DNA of 64,000 nucleotides from Paragorgia papillata (Eukaryota; Cnidaria; Anthozoa; Scleralcyonacea; Coralliidae), in assembly GCA_035771165.1 (NCBI GenBank), contig JAWNZC010000409.1, forward strand, positions 744,001-808,000, written 5' to 3'. Positions within the stretch are counted from its first letter, which is position 1, and the number at the start of each line of letters is the position of its first letter. The translations under genes and the position numbers were made by a program. Positions 1-13,448 of the stretch are shown here, piece after piece. The notes beneath the pieces are model-generated. The model did not search any database. It saw nothing but the letters and a program-made list of their open reading frames with translations, and had not been told where the DNA came from.

Positions 1-1341
1 TTCAGAAACTTATCTGTCGTCTGCGCACAACGAAACAGTCAATAGGAGATTCCGACACAGGTTAACAATCCGTATGGACTTGAAAAGGAAGGAACAATAA
101 AACCAACGGCAGGAACTCCAGGACTGACTTCGTAACCACTTTGATACATATAGCTCACTCTCATACATATGCATGCCTGATATATGTTCGATGGCTGCTT
201 ATATAGTTTCTAGAGTATATAATTATAGTAACATACTTCATTCTATATATAATATATTTACGTAATTACTAAATGACATCATAGCTGACTCATGCCAACT
301 CATAAGTATTACTAATTGGTTACAAGTACTTATTAAGTAGTTCAGTGATCAAATAACGTCTAGTTAATTAACTGTCTTAGGATAGGCATATCCGTAACAG
401 GTGCTATATGTACCTGTCAAGCAGAAGATTAGACAACAAATTGACATACCGGTACTATTGGTAGTGACACTATTCAGTTGAAATTTTAGTTACATTGGAT
501 TAATTTTCCAAACTGATAACAACAGGAAAAGACATTGTCCTTTTATTACAGAATCATCCTCAGAGAAACATAAAGAAATAATTTCATGATTAATCAAATC
601 CCGCTCGAGTCAACTTTTGTGTTGTGCTTTTATTTATAGCGATTTATTGTCAAGTATTATTATTACATTTTATTCTTTATTGTTACAAGTGGTGTACATG
701 TGGTACATGTGCAAGCTTGGATAATATGGGGGCCCCATCTATTGGGGGCTCAAGTCAAATCCCGGGGGGGGGTGGATTGCAGTTGGATTTTACTCATATA
801 TTAACGTCACAGATATTAATATCATTCATTATTATTTCTGTATCATTGTCTTGTAGGGGAGACATGGGGCATATGTGGGAAATGGTTGGGGATTTGCTTG
901 TCAAACTTCCCCCATAGGTCGGGGCATTAGTGCAGTTTGGACATTGTCCAAATATGATCACCAAGTGACATAGTGGAACATCAGGTACATTTGGGTTCAA
1001 ATTTAAGCCACTACATGTCATATGGACAGAAAAGAGACTGGTCACAAGTATTAAAACCAGTGGAAAACGCTGTAAATATCTACGATCTCATTCTCATCCC
1101 CATATCCCTTTGTGGGCCTGGATCGAGTTACTTCCACTCTTCCAGTATATTGTACTTTGTCGTATTTTATACAATTTTATACTATGTTAAATTAACAATA
1201 ATAGCTTAATTAAATTTCCCAAAATATGTTTATTTTGTCCTATTAGCTTTCTGAAGCAAAAGGCAGCGTTTCTGTTAGATGTATTAAAGTTATGTTTATC
1301 TTTTGAAAATCCACTTCAATTAAGCTTTGTTAAAGTCTTAA

Positions 1342-1453
1342 CCCTTTCACTTCCAACTTTCCAGGAGCTCTCTCATTGACGAGTAAAATCGTCTGGCATT
1401 AGACAGAGCAAAATAATAAAGTACGGAAAATTCTGTATTTGGTAGTGAAAGGG
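1342..1453. mobile_element. piggyBac-like MITE (112 bp) in the 3.85 kb unit
   Basis: The element begins CCCTTTCACTTCCAA and ends TTTGGTAGTGAAAGGG. These ends are near-perfect terminal inverted repeats of about 14-16 bp. TTAA flanks both sides (1338-1341 and 1454-1457), the target duplication expected of piggyBac. It is too short to encode a transposase. Equivalent copies sit at 5190-5301, 9056-9167, 12904-13015, 16753-16864 and 20600-20711, so it was inserted before amplification. Confidence 0.75.
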
Positions 1454-1884
1454 TTAAGAAATTAAAAGCTGATGAGACCATTTTACATGTATATTAGTTG
1501 ATGTGTCAACATTTTGTTATGAAGTGAGAAGTATATTTCACAAAGTGCAATGGCTTTTTCAAATGTTTTCAGTATAACATGAAAATGGGTATGCCTGTTG
1601 AGAATGCATACCTGTAGGAAATATACATGAAATAAAATGTAATTTTATGTACTCTATTACTTTTTGTTTCAGGGTTTTAGCTTGAGGGTGGGGGATTAGA
1701 CAGACAATTGTCCCCCAGGAGGTACGGCAATTTTCTTCAATTTTTTTTTAAATCTAATGCCCCATATTTCCCCGGGGTGGGGGTTTCCAATGACATAACT
1801 ATTTAATAAAATAAGTATTTAATCGCTAAATACTGACTATTGTCAATTGAATAATTGAACAACCTAATAATACAGTAAACTCAC

Positions 1885-2345
1885 CTGAAACACTTAGATC
1901 CCATGAAGTCATTCTTCTCTCCAACGTCCTTTTACTGACCCCAAGCATGTTGCTAAATTATGTGACTTTAAAGCCTTGTTCCAACAGATAGTTTACTTGC
2001 CCCTGATGTACTTCAAACGAAGGTCTACCACGCGTACCATAACATACGAGAGTTGGATGGGATTAATGTGACAGCATATTTGACGTTAAAAAGCGCCTTT
2101 CATAGTCAGCCAAAGCACCATAAGCACGATCCACTATTGCCAAAGTAAAATCATCGACACCAAGATTTACAAGCATTCTTTTAAACACATCGATCCTCGG
2201 AATTAACCCACCGGCATCTTCTGGGTTAGTTATATGGTCTAATCTGGATGTAAGGTATTGTAGAATGTGTAATACATCAACAAGACGGCAAGACCGCCAA
2301 CTTCAGCTATAGATGCTGGGACAATCTCACCATAGGGATTGTAAA
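1885..2345 (-). pseudogene. IS3EU-type integrase gene, N-terminal exon (unit 1), dead
   Basis: On the minus strand, frames spell an N-terminal transposase region: NPEDAGG, DRAYGALADYERRFL, then GRPSFEV and a helix-turn-helix-like stretch NMLGVSKRTLERR. The exon ends SVS and a consensus donor GTGAGT. I recognise the order from eukaryotic IS3-like (IS3EU) DNA transposases, in which a helical region precedes a DDE integrase core. Reading requires frame changes and meets in-frame stops (after NMLSH and after FKVT), so it cannot encode a full protein. The donor phase matches the acceptor of the integrase exon one unit to the left, so the original gene order crosses the array's unit junction. Confidence 0.72.
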
Positions 2346-2631
2346 TCGCCATTGTTATTCGATTTCGAAGATCGACGATTTCACGCTGTCATGTCCTGGT
2401 ACCGAGTAAAACCTTAATTAATATTGGCGGAAATTAACTGAATTATGTCTGCCAATATTGAAGTTAGCATTTTCAACAAATCTGCGACATTGAACATTAA
2501 TTGGGTGTTGAATGTCAAGTGGTTGTTCAAAATGCGAACTTGAATGTTGAAAATACGAACTTGAATGTTGAAAATGCGAACTATGTTCAATGTCTGATGG
2601 CAGTGTATGTTGAAAACGACAACTACAATGT

Positions 2632-2809
2632 CTATTAATCTATGTTCAATGTCCAATCTATGTTCAATGTCCAATCTATCTTCAATGTCCAATCTATCTT
2701 CAATGTCCAATTTATCTTCAATGTCCAATCTATCTTCAATGTCCAATCTATCTTCAATGTCTAATCTATCTTCAATGCGGTCTAATCTATCTTCAAGGTC
2801 TAATCTATC
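2632..2809. repeat. 18-bp minisatellite in each 3.85 kb unit
   Basis: About ten repeats of an 18-bp motif (tcttcaatgtccaatcta, with variants) occur here and at 6482-6677, 10348-10525, 14196-14373, 18045-18222 and 21892-22069. Because 18 is a multiple of three and the motif has no stop in these frames, it is open on both strands: IEDRLD on minus and SMSNLS on plus. The open frames are a by-product of the repeat and I do not call them genes. An adjacent 21-bp repeat lies at 2536-2590. Confidence 0.9.
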
Positions 2810-3094
2810 AGCACATTGGGGTGCTTGCCGTGAATGGGTTAACCATGCACCACAAAATCATTTTCAAAATATTATATATGCTTTACGTAAGCCAAATCAC
2901 TTACGATTTAAGTGTTATCGAACCTACTTACAGTCTGTACATGTAAACTGAACGCGGTCAGGTGAGATATATAAATAATTCAAAATAAATCTATATTTAT
3001 TTATTTATGAATTATAAGTTATTGGTGAGTCGAATATAATAGGAAAGCTACATTTTTTTAAAGTACAGTAAAGCAACAATTTCATGGCAACTAC

Positions 3095-3719
3095 CTGTTA
3101 TCAAGCTCCCTCTACCTGGACCACGTTGTGGATTGTTTAACATATGCCACGCAACTTTGACATTCTCTCCACCCTTGTCAGACCTGACACGCGACGGTAA
3201 ACCATAATTGTTTACAGCATCAAGGAACCATGTAAAAACAGTGTCTGCTTTGTTGTTGTTAGATGCATGTATATACACAGGTATCCTGGAAAACCCATCG
3301 ACGCCGCCATGGACAACAATCCTCCATCTGAACAGCAAAAACAAATTTAAATAGAATGTCCTACAGATACTTAATTTATGACAGCATGAGAACTGACGGT
3401 ACAGTATGTATTCTGTAATATATATGTCATCTAATAAGTATTCCTACCCGTACCTTATCAACTTGTGGTTTCCATCTATGTGCCACAAACTTAAAGGTCC
3501 TGGCACATGATATTTCCGCCTTCACACTGTTCTTGACCACCTTTCCATTATTCCTACTGGGTCAGTTCTTAGCAAGGAATTTCTTATTCGTCTCAGTTGA
3601 ACCCGATGTCCCTTACTGCCGAGAAATCCCCGTATTAACCTGAGGCCAATATTTGGGTTCTGGTTCTGGTTCTGCGCTTCCCTCACAAGTTGGTCGAGGT
3701 GATTGTCTTCTATGGTGTG
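3095..3719 (-). pseudogene. IS3EU-type DDE integrase exons II and III (unit 1), dead
   Basis: Exon II (3719-3454, minus) reads DNHLDQLVREAQ then GPLSLWHIDGNHKLIR, which contains the first catalytic Asp, and stops at a GTACGG donor. It carries one internal TGA. A 126-nt intron follows. Exon III (3327-3095) reads [14 protein letters not shown], then [14 protein letters not shown] with the second catalytic Asp, and ends at SLITG with a GTAGTT donor. Splicing II to III keeps frame. The exon that should carry the catalytic Glu is not found anywhere in the unit. The family assignment to an IS3EU-type integrase rather than a retroviral-type one rests on these motifs. The piece is inactive because of its stop and missing Glu. 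Confidence 0.8.
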
Positions 3720-5734
3720 TTACGTGACCGCTATACGCAACAAAAAGTGTAACCTCAGCTTTTTGGTTTTCACAATTATTTATTTAATTAACAAGAAACT
3801 TAGAACAGATATTGAAAATGTCTATAAAGATTAAAACTAAACTAAAGTTCAGAAACTTATCTGTCGTCTGCGCACAACGAAACAGTCAATAGGAGATTCC
3901 GACACAGGTTAACAATCCGTATGGACTTGAAAAGGAAGGAACAATAAAACCAACGGCAGGAACTCCAGGACTGACTTCGTAACCACTTTGATACATATAG
4001 CTCACTCTCATACATATGCATGCCTGATATATGTTCGATGGCTGCTTATATAGTTTCTAGAGTATATAATTATAGTAACATACTTCATTCTATATATAAT
4101 ATATTTACGTAATTACTAAATGACATCATAGCTGACTCATGCCAACTCATAAGTATTACTAATTGGTTACAAGTACTTATTAAGTAGTTCAGTGATCAAA
4201 TAACGTCTAGTTAATTAACTGTCTTAGGATAGGCATATCCGTAACAGGTGCTATATGTACCTGTCAAGCAGAAGATTAGACAACAAATTGACATACCGGT
4301 ACTATTGGTAGTGACACTATTCAGTTGAAATTTTAGTTACATTGGATTAATTTTCCAAACTGATAACAACAGGAAAAGACATTGTCCTTTTATTACAGAA
4401 TCATCCTCAGAGAAACATAAAGAAATAATTTCATGATTAATCAAATCCCGCTCGAGTCAACTTTTGTGTTGTGCTTTTATTTATAGCGATTTATTGTCAA
4501 GTATTATTATTACATTTTATTCTTTATTGTTACAAGTGGTGTACATGTGGTACATGTGCAAGCTTGGATAATATGGGGGGCCCCACCTATTGGGGGCTCA
4601 AGTCAAATCCCGGGGGGGGTGGATTGCAGTTGGATTTTACTCATATATTAACGTCACAGATATTAATATCATTCATTATTATTTCTGTATCATTGTCTTG
4701 TAGGGGAGACATGGGGCATATGTGGGAAATGGTTGGGGATTTGCTTGTCAAACTTCCCCCATAGGTCGGGGCATTAGTGCAGTTTGGACATTGTCCAAAT
4801 ATGATCACCAAGTGACATAGTGGAACATCAGGTACATTTGGGTTCAAATTTAAGCCACTACATGTCATATGGACAGAAAAGAGACTGGTCACAAGTATTA
4901 AAAACCAGTGGAAAACGCTGTAAATATCTACGATCTCATTCTCATCCCCATATCCCTTTGTGGGCCTGGATCGAGTTACTTCCACTCTTCCAGTATATTG
5001 TACTTTGTCGTATTTTATACAATTTTATACTATGTTAAATTAACAATAATAGCTTAATTAAATTTCCCAAAATATGTTTATTTTGTCCTATTAGCTTTCT
5101 GAAGCAAAAGGCAGCGTTTCTGTTAGATGTATTAAAGTTATGTTTATCTTTTGAAAATCCACTTCAATTAAGCTTTGTTAAAGTCTTAACCCTTTCACTT
5201 CCAACTTTCCAGGAGCTCTCTCATTGACGAGTAAAATCGTCTGGCATTAGACAGAGCAAAATAATAAAGTACGGAAAATTCTGTATTTGGTAGTGAAAGG
5301 GTTAAGAAATTAAAAGCTGATGAGACCATTTTACATGTATATTAGTTGATGTGTCAACATTTTGTTATGAAGTGAGAAGTATATTTCACAAAGTGCAATG
5401 GCTTTTTCAAATGTTTTCAGTATAACATGAAAATGGGTATGCCTGTTGAGAATGCATACCTGTAGGAAATATACATGAAATAAAATGTAATTTTATGTAC
5501 TCTATTACTTTTTGTTTCAGGGTTTTAGCTTGAGGGTGGGGGATTAGACAGACAATTGTCCCCCAGGAGGTACGGCAATTTTCTTCAATTTTTTTTTTAA
5601 ATCTAATGCCCCATATTTCCCCGGGGTGGGGGGTTTCCAATGACATAACTATTTAATAAAATAAGTATTTAATCGCTAAATACTGACTATTGTCAATTGA
5701 ATAATTGAACAACCTAATAATACAGTAAACTCAC

Positions 5735-6195
5735 CTGAAACACTTAGATCCCATGAAGTCATTCTTCTCTCCAACGTCCTTTTACTGACCCCAAGCATGT
5801 TGCTAAATTATGTGACTTTAAAGCCTTGTTCCAACAGATAGTTTACTTGCCCCTGATGTACTTCAAACGAAGGTCTACCACGCGTACCATAACATACGAG
5901 AGTTGGATGGGATTAATGTGACAGCATATTTGACGTTAAAAAGCGCCTTTCATAGTCAGCCAAAGCACCATAAGCACGATCCACTATTGCCAAAGTAAAA
6001 TCATCGACACCAAGATTTACAAGCATTCTTTTAAACACATCGATCCTCGGAATTAACCCACCGGCATCTTCTGGGTTAGTTATATGGTCTAATCTGGATG
6101 TAAGGTATTGTAGAATGTGTAATACATCAACAAGACGGCAAGACCGCCAACTTCAGCTATAGATGCTGGGACAATCTCACCATAGGGATTGTAAA
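5735..6195 (-). pseudogene. IS3EU-type N-terminal exon, unit 2 copy
   Basis: This copy has the same frame breaks and stops as unit 1. In minus-strand order it lies upstream of the unit 1 integrase exons (3719-3095), about 2.0 kb away, with matching splice phase (a G completing GAA GAC). Confidence 0.7.
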
Positions 6196-6962
6196 TCGCC
6201 ATTGTTATTCGATTTCGAAGATCGACGATTTCACGCTGTCATGTCCTGGTACCGAGTAAAACCTTAATTAATATTGGCGGAAATTAACTGAATTATGTCT
6301 GCCAATATTGAAGTTAGCATTTTCAACAAATCTGCGACATTGAACATTAATTGGGTGTTGAATGTCAAGTGGTTGTTCAAAATGCGAACTTGAATGTTGA
6401 AAATACGAACTTGAATGTTGAAAATGCGAACTATGTTCAATGTCTGATGGCAGTGTATGTTGAAAACGACAACTACAATGTCTATTAATCTATGTTCAAT
6501 GTCCAATCTATGTTCAATGTCCAATCTATCTTCAATGTCCAATCTATCTTCAATGTCCAATCTATCTTCAATGTCCAATTTATCTTCAATGTCCAATCTA
6601 TCTTCAATGTCCAATCTATCTTCAATGTCTAATCTATCTTCAATGCGGTCTAATCTATCTTCAAGGTCTAATCTATCAGCACATTGGGGTGCTTGCCGTG
6701 AATGGGTTAACCATGCACCACAAAATCATTTTCAAAATATTATATATGCTTTACGTAAGCCAAATCACTTACGATTTAAGTGTTATCGAACCTACTTACA
6801 GTCTGTACATGTAAACTGAACGCGGTCAGGTGAGATATATAAATAATTCAAAATAAATCTATATTTATTTATTTATGAATTATAAGTTATTGGTGAGTCG
6901 AATATAATAGGAAAGCTACATTTTTTTAAAGTACAGTAAAGCAACAATTTCATGGCAACTAC

Positions 6963-7587
6963 CTGTTATCAAGCTCCCTCTACCTGGACCACGTTGTGGA
7001 TTGTTTAACATATGCCACGCAACTTTGACATTCTCTCCACCCTTGTCAGACCTGACACGCGACGGTAAACCATAATTGTTTACAGCATCAAGGAACCATG
7101 TAAAAACAGTGTCTGCTTTGTTGTTGTTAGATGCATGTATATACACAGGTATCCTGGAAAACCCATCGACGCCGCCATGGACAACAATCCTCCATCTGAA
7201 CAGCAAAAACAAATTTAAATAGAATGTCCTACAGATACTTAATTTATGACAGCATGAGAACTGACGGTACAGTATGTATTCTGTAATATATATGTCATCT
7301 AATAAGTATTCCTACCCGTACCTTATCAACTTGTGGTTTCCATCTATGTGCCACAAACTTAAAGGTCCTGGCACATGATATTTCCGCCTTCACACTGTTC
7401 TTGACCACCTTTCCATTATTCCTACTGGGTCAGTTCTTAGCAAGGAATTTCTTATTCGTCTCAGTTGAACCCGATGTCCCTTACTGCCGAGAAATCCCCG
7501 TATTAACCTGAGGCCAATATTTGGGTTCTGGTTCTGGTTCTGCGCTTCCCTCACAAGTTGGTCGAGGTGATTGTCTTCTATGGTGTG
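6963..7587 (-). pseudogene. IS3EU-type integrase exons II-III, unit 2 copy
   Basis: The sequence shows the two Asp motifs (WHIDGNHK and SDKGGEN), the same internal TGA and the same splice junctions as unit 1. Confidence 0.75.
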
Positions 7588-9600
7588 TTACGTGACCGCT
7601 ATACGCAACAAAAAGTGTAACCTCAGCTTTTTGGTTTTCACAATTATTTATTTAATTAACAAGAAACTTATAACAGATATTGAAAATGTCTATAAAGATT
7701 AAAACTAAACTAAAGTTCAGAAACTTATCTGTCGTCTGCGCACAACGAAACAGTCAATAGGAGATTCCGACACAGGTTAACAATCCGTATGGACTTGAAA
7801 AGGAAGGAACAATAAAACCAACGGCAGGAACTCCAGGACTGACTTCGTAACCACTTTGATACATATAGCTCACTCTCATACATATGCATGCCTGATATAT
7901 GTTCGATGGCTGCTTATATAGTTTCTAGAGTATATAATTATAGTAACATACTTCATTCTATATATAATATATTTACGTAATTACTAAATGACATCATAGC
8001 TGACTCATGCCAACTCATAAGTATTACTAATTGGTTACAAGTACTTATTAAGTAGTTCAGTGATCAAATAACGTCTAGTTAATTAACTGTCTTAGGATAG
8101 GCATATCCGTAACAGGTGCTATATGTACCTGTCAAGCAGAAGATTAGACAACAAATTGACATACCGGTACTATTGGTAGTGACACTATTCAGTTGAAATT
8201 TTAGTTACATTGGATTAATTTTCCAAACTGATAACAACAGGAAAAGACATTGTCCTTTTATTACAGAATCATCCTCAGAGAAACATAAAGAAATAATTTC
8301 ATGATTAATCAAATCCCGCTCGAGTCAACTTTTGTGTTGTGCTTTTATTTATAGCGATTTATTGTCAAGTATTATTATTACATTTTATTCTTTATTGTTA
8401 CAAGTGGTGTACATGTGGTACATGTGCAAGCTTGGATAATATGGGGGCCCCATCTATTGGGGGCTCAAGTCAAATCCCGGGGGGGGTGGATTGCAGTTGG
8501 ATTTTACTCATATATTAACGTCACAGATATTAATATCATTCATTATTATTTCTGTATCATTGTCTTGTAGGGGAGACATGGGGCATATGTGGGAAATGGT
8601 TGGGGATTTGCTTGTCAAACTTCCCCCATAGGTCGGGGCATTAGTGCAGTTTGGACATTGTCCAAATATGATCACCAAGTGACATAGTGGAACATCAGGT
8701 ACATTTGGGTTCAAATTTAAGCCACTACATGTCATATGGACAGAAAAGAGACTGGTCACAAGTATTAAAACCAGTGGAAAACGCTGTAAATATCTACGAT
8801 CTCATTCTCATCCCCATATCCCTTTGTGGGCCTGGATCGAGTTACTTCCACTCTTCCAGTATATTGTACTTTGTCGTATTTTATACAATTTTATACTATG
8901 TTAAATTAACAATAATAGCTTAATTAAATTTCCCAAAATATGTTTATTTTGTCCTATTAGCTTTCTGAAGCAAAAGGCAGCGTTTCTGTTAGATGTATTA
9001 AAGTTATGTTTATCTTTTGAAAATCCACTTCAATTAAGCTTTGTTAAAGTCTTAACCCTTTCACTTCCAACTTTCCAGGAGCTCTCTCATTGACGAGTAA
9101 AATCGTCTGGCATTAGACAGAGCAAAATAATAAAGTACGGAAAATTCTGTATTTGGTAGTGAAAGGGTTAAGAAATTAAAAGCTGATGAGACCATTTTAC
9201 ATGTATATTAGTTGATGTGTCAACATTTTGTTATGAAGTGAGAAGTATATTTCACAAAGTGCAATGGCTTTTTCAAATGTTTTCAGTATAACATGAAAAT
9301 GGGTATGCCTGTTGAGAATGCATACCTGTAGGAAATATACATGAAATAAAATGTAATTTTATGTACTCTATTACTTTTTGTTTCAGGGTTTTAGCTTGAG
9401 GGTGGGGGATTAGACAGACAATTGTCCCCCAGGAGGTACGGCAATTTTCTTCAATTTTTTTTTTAAATCTAATGCCCCATATTTCCCCGGGGTGGGGGGT
9501 TTCCAATGACATAACTATTTAATAAAATAAGTATTTAATCGCTAAATACTGACTATTGTCAATTGAATAATTGAACAACCTAATAATACAGTAAACTCAC

Positions 9601-10061
9601 CTGAAACACTTAGATCCCATGAAGTCATTCTTCTCTCCAACGTCCTTTTACTGACCCCAAGCATGTTGCTAAATTATGTGACTTTAAAGCCTTGTTCCAA
9701 CAGATAGTTTACTTGCCCCTGATGTACTTCAAACGAAGGTCTACCACGCGTACCATAACATACGAGAGTTGGATGGGATTAATGTGACAGCATATTTGAC
9801 GTTAAAAAGCGCCTTTCATAGTCAGCCAAAGCACCATAAGCACGATCCACTATTGCCAAAGTAAAATCATCGACACCAAGATTTACAAGCATTCTTTTAA
9901 ACACATCGATCCTCGGAATTAACCCACCGGCATCTTCTGGGTTAGTTATATGGTCTAATCTGGATGTAAGGTATTGTAGAATGTGTAATACATCAACAAG
10001 ACGGCAAGACCGCCAACTTCAGCTATAGATGCTGGGACAATCTCACCATAGGGATTGTAAA
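9601..10061 (-). pseudogene. IS3EU-type N-terminal exon, unit 3 copy
   Basis: The copy is the same as unit 2, with the exon donor preserved next to 9601. Confidence 0.7.
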
Positions 10062-10810
10062 TCGCCATTGTTATTCGATTTCGAAGATCGACGATTTCAC
10101 GCTGTCATGTCCTGGTACCGAGTAAAACCTTAATTAATATTGGCGGAAATTAACTGAATTATGTCTGCCAATATTGAAGTTAGCATTTTCAACAAATCTG
10201 CGACATTGAACATTAATTGGGTGTTGAATGTCAAGTGGTTGTTCAAAATGCGAACTTGAATGTTGAAAATACGAACTTGAATGTTGAAAATGCGAACTAT
10301 GTTCAATGTCTGATGGCAGTGTATGTTGAAAACGACAACTACAATGTCTATTAATCTATGTTCAATGTCCAATCTATGTTCAATGTCCAATCTATCTTCA
10401 ATGTCCAATCTATCTTCAATGTCCAATTTATCTTCAATGTCCAATCTATCTTCAATGTCCAATCTATCTTCAATGTCTAATCTATCTTCAATGCGGTCTA
10501 ATCTATCTTCAAGGTCTAATCTATCAGCACATTGGGGTGCTTGCCGTGAATGGGTTAACCATGCACCACAAAATCATTTTCAAAATATTATATATGCTTT
10601 ACGTAAGCCAAATCACTTACGATTTAAGTGTTATCGAACCTACTTACAGTCTGTACATGTAAACTGAACGCGGTCAGGTGAGATATATAAATAATTCAAA
10701 ATAAATCTATATTTATTTATTTATGAATTATAAGTTATTGGTGAGTCGAATATAATAGGAAAGCTACATTTTTTTAAAGTACAGTAAAGCAACAATTTCA
10801 TGGCAACTAC

Positions 10811-11435
10811 CTGTTATCAAGCTCCCTCTACCTGGACCACGTTGTGGATTGTTTAACATATGCCACGCAACTTTGACATTCTCTCCACCCTTGTCAGACC
10901 TGACACGCGACGGTAAACCATAATTGTTTACAGCATCAAGGAACCATGTAAAAACAGTGTCTGCTTTGTTGTTGTTAGATGCATGTATATACACAGGTAT
11001 CCTGGAAAACCCATCGACGCCGCCATGGACAACAATCCTCCATCTGAACAGCAAAAACAAATTTAAATAGAATGTCCTACAGATACTTAATTTATGACAG
11101 CATGAGAACTGACGGTACAGTATGTATTCTGTAATATATATGTCATCTAATAAGTATTCCTACCCGTACCTTATCAACTTGTGGTTTCCATCTATGTGCC
11201 ACAAACTTAAAGGTCCTGGCACATGATATTTCCGCCTTCACACTGTTCTTGACCACCTTTCCATTATTCCTACTGGGTCAGTTCTTAGCAAGGAATTTCT
11301 TATTCGTCTCAGTTGAACCCGATGTCCCTTACTGCCGAGAAATCCCCGTATTAACCTGAGGCCAATATTTGGGTTCTGGTTCTGGTTCTGCGCTTCCCTC
11401 ACAAGTTGGTCGAGGTGATTGTCTTCTATGGTGTG
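10811..11435 (-). pseudogene. IS3EU-type integrase exons II-III, unit 3 copy
   Basis: Both catalytic Asp motifs are present, with the same internal stop as unit 1. Confidence 0.75.
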
Positions 11436-13448
11436 TTACGTGACCGCTATACGCAACAAAAAGTGTAACCTCAGCTTTTTGGTTTTCACAATTATTTATT
11501 TAATTAACAAGAAACTTAGAACAGATATTGAAAATGTCTATAAAGATTAAAACTAAACTAAAGTTCAGAAACTTATCTGTCGTCTGCGCACAACGAAACA
11601 GTCAATAGGAGATTCCGACACAGGTTAACAATCCGTATGGACTTGAAAAGGAAGGAACAATAAAACCAACGGCAGGAACTCCAGGACTGACTTCGTAACC
11701 ACTTTGATACATATAGCTCACTCTCATACATATGCATGCCTGATATATGTTCGATGGCTGCTTATATAGTTTCTAGAGTATATAATTATAGTAACATACT
11801 TCATTCTATATATAATATATTTACGTAATTACTAAATGACATCATAGCTGACTCATGCCAACTCATAAGTATTACTAATTGGTTACAAGTACTTATTAAG
11901 TAGTTCAGTGATCAAATAACGTCTAGTTAATTAACTGTCTTAGGATAGGCATATCCGTAACAGGTGCTATATGTACCTGTCAAGCAGAAGATTAGACAAC
12001 AAATTGACATACCGGTACTATTGGTAGTGACACTATTCAGTTGAAATTTTAGTTACATTGGATTAATTTTCCAAACTGATAACAACAGGAAAAGACATTG
12101 TCCTTTTATTACAGAATCATCCTCAGAGAAACATAAAGAAATAATTTCATGATTAATCAAATCCCGCTCGAGTCAACTTTTGTGTTGTGCTTTTATTTAT
12201 AGCGATTTATTGTCAAGTATTATTATTACATTTTATTCTTTATTGTTACAAGTGGTGTACATGTGGTACATGTGCAAGCTTGGATAATATGGGGGCCCCA
12301 TCTATTGGGGGCTCAAGTCAAATCCCGGGGGGGGTGGATTGCAGTTGGATTTTACTCATATATTAACGTCACAGATATTAATATCATTCATTATTATTTC
12401 TGTATCATTGTCTTGTAGGGGAGACATGGGGCATATGTGGGAAATGGTTGGGGATTTGCTTGTCAAACTTCCCCCATAGGTCGGGGCATTAGTGCAGTTT
12501 GGACATTGTCCAAATATGATCACCAAGTGACATAGTGGAACATCAGGTACATTTGGGTTCAAATTTAAGCCACTACATGTCATATGGACAGAAAAGAGAC
12601 TGGTCACAAGTATTAAAACCAGTGGAAAACGCTGTAAATATCTACGATCTCATTCTCATCCCCATATCCCTTTGTGGGCCTGGATCGAGTTACTTCCACT
12701 CTTCCAGTATATTGTACTTTGTCGTATTTTATACAATTTTATACTATGTTAAATTAACAATAATAGCTTAATTAAATTTCCCAAAATATGTTTATTTTGT
12801 CCTATTAGCTTTCTGAAGCAAAAGGCAGCGTTTCTGTTAGATGTATTAAAGTTATGTTTATCTTTTGAAAATCCACTTCAATTAAGCTTTGTTAAAGTCT
12901 TAACCCTTTCACTTCCAACTTTCCAGGAGCTCTCTCATTGACGAGTAAAATCGTCTGGCATTAGACAGAGCAAAATAATAAAGTACGGAAAATTCTGTAT
13001 TTGGTAGTGAAAGGGTTAAGAAATTAAAAGCTGATGAGACCATTTTACATGTATATTAGTTGATGTGTCAACATTTTGTTATGAAGTGAGAAGTATATTT
13101 CACAAAGTGCAATGGCTTTTTCAAATGTTTTCAGTATAACATGAAAATGGGTATGCCTGTTGAGAATGCATACCTGTAGGAAATATACATGAAATAAAAT
13201 GTAATTTTATGTACTCTATTACTTTTTGTTTCAGGGTTTTAGCTTGAGGGTGGGGGATTAGACAGACAATTGTCCCCCAGGAGGTACGGCAATTTTCTTC
13301 AATTTTTTTTTTAAATCTAATGCCCCATATTTCCCCGGGGTGGGGGGTTTCCAATGACATAACTATTTAATAAAATAAGTATTTAATCGCTAAATACTGA
13401 CTATTGTCAATTGAATAATTGAACAACCTAATAATACAGTAAACTCAC

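Larger units (their letters stand above)
1..3847. repeat. 3.85 kb array, unit 1 (reference unit)
   Basis: Unit 1 holds, in plus-strand order: 1-720, AT-rich with no recognised gene; 720-925, G-rich block; 1338-1457, MITE with its TTAA flanks; 1690-1790, second G-rich block; 1885-2345, IS3EU N-terminal exon (minus); 2536-2590, a 21-bp repeat (gaacttgaatgttgaaaat type); 2632-2809, an 18-bp minisatellite; 2810-3090, no recognised gene; 3095-3327 and 3454-3719, IS3EU integrase exons (minus). The unit start is an arbitrary phase set by the window edge. Confidence 0.95.
3848..7715. repeat. 3.85 kb array, unit 2
   Basis: This unit is 3868 bp. The extra length is mainly one additional 18-bp minisatellite repeat (6482-6677), which lengthens the minus-strand hexapeptide frame by exactly six codons. 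A single substitution near its right edge (acttataaca instead of acttagaaca) marks this unit. Confidence 0.95.
7716..11563. repeat. 3.85 kb array, unit 3
   Basis: This unit is 3848 bp with the same gene content as unit 1. Its minisatellite is at 10348-10525 and its MITE at 9056-9167. Confidence 0.95.

Noticed and set aside
794..1045. Conserved 83-codon minus-strand frame repeated in every 3.85 kb unit
   Set aside because: Its conservation is explained by the young array. It has no family motif and no splice context, and the G-rich surroundings look like a DNA-element end.
1476..1520. CTGATGA string as a hammerhead core
   Set aside because: No GAAA follows at a suitable distance and no stems form.
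2632..2809. CRISPR-like regular repeats
   Set aside because: The 18-bp repeats are contiguous, with no spacers, in a eukaryotic context.
2414..2951. Plus- and minus-strand frames over the minisatellite (IEDRLD and SMSNLS proteins)
   Set aside because: Both are produced by an 18-bp repeat without stops; two overlapping coding frames of this kind are not credible as genes.
3095..3327. Retroviral or Ty3/gypsy integrase
   Set aside because: The WHIDGNHK and [10 protein letters not shown] motifs fit IS3EU-type DNA transposases. No LTR, reverse transcriptase or protease accompanies it in the unit.
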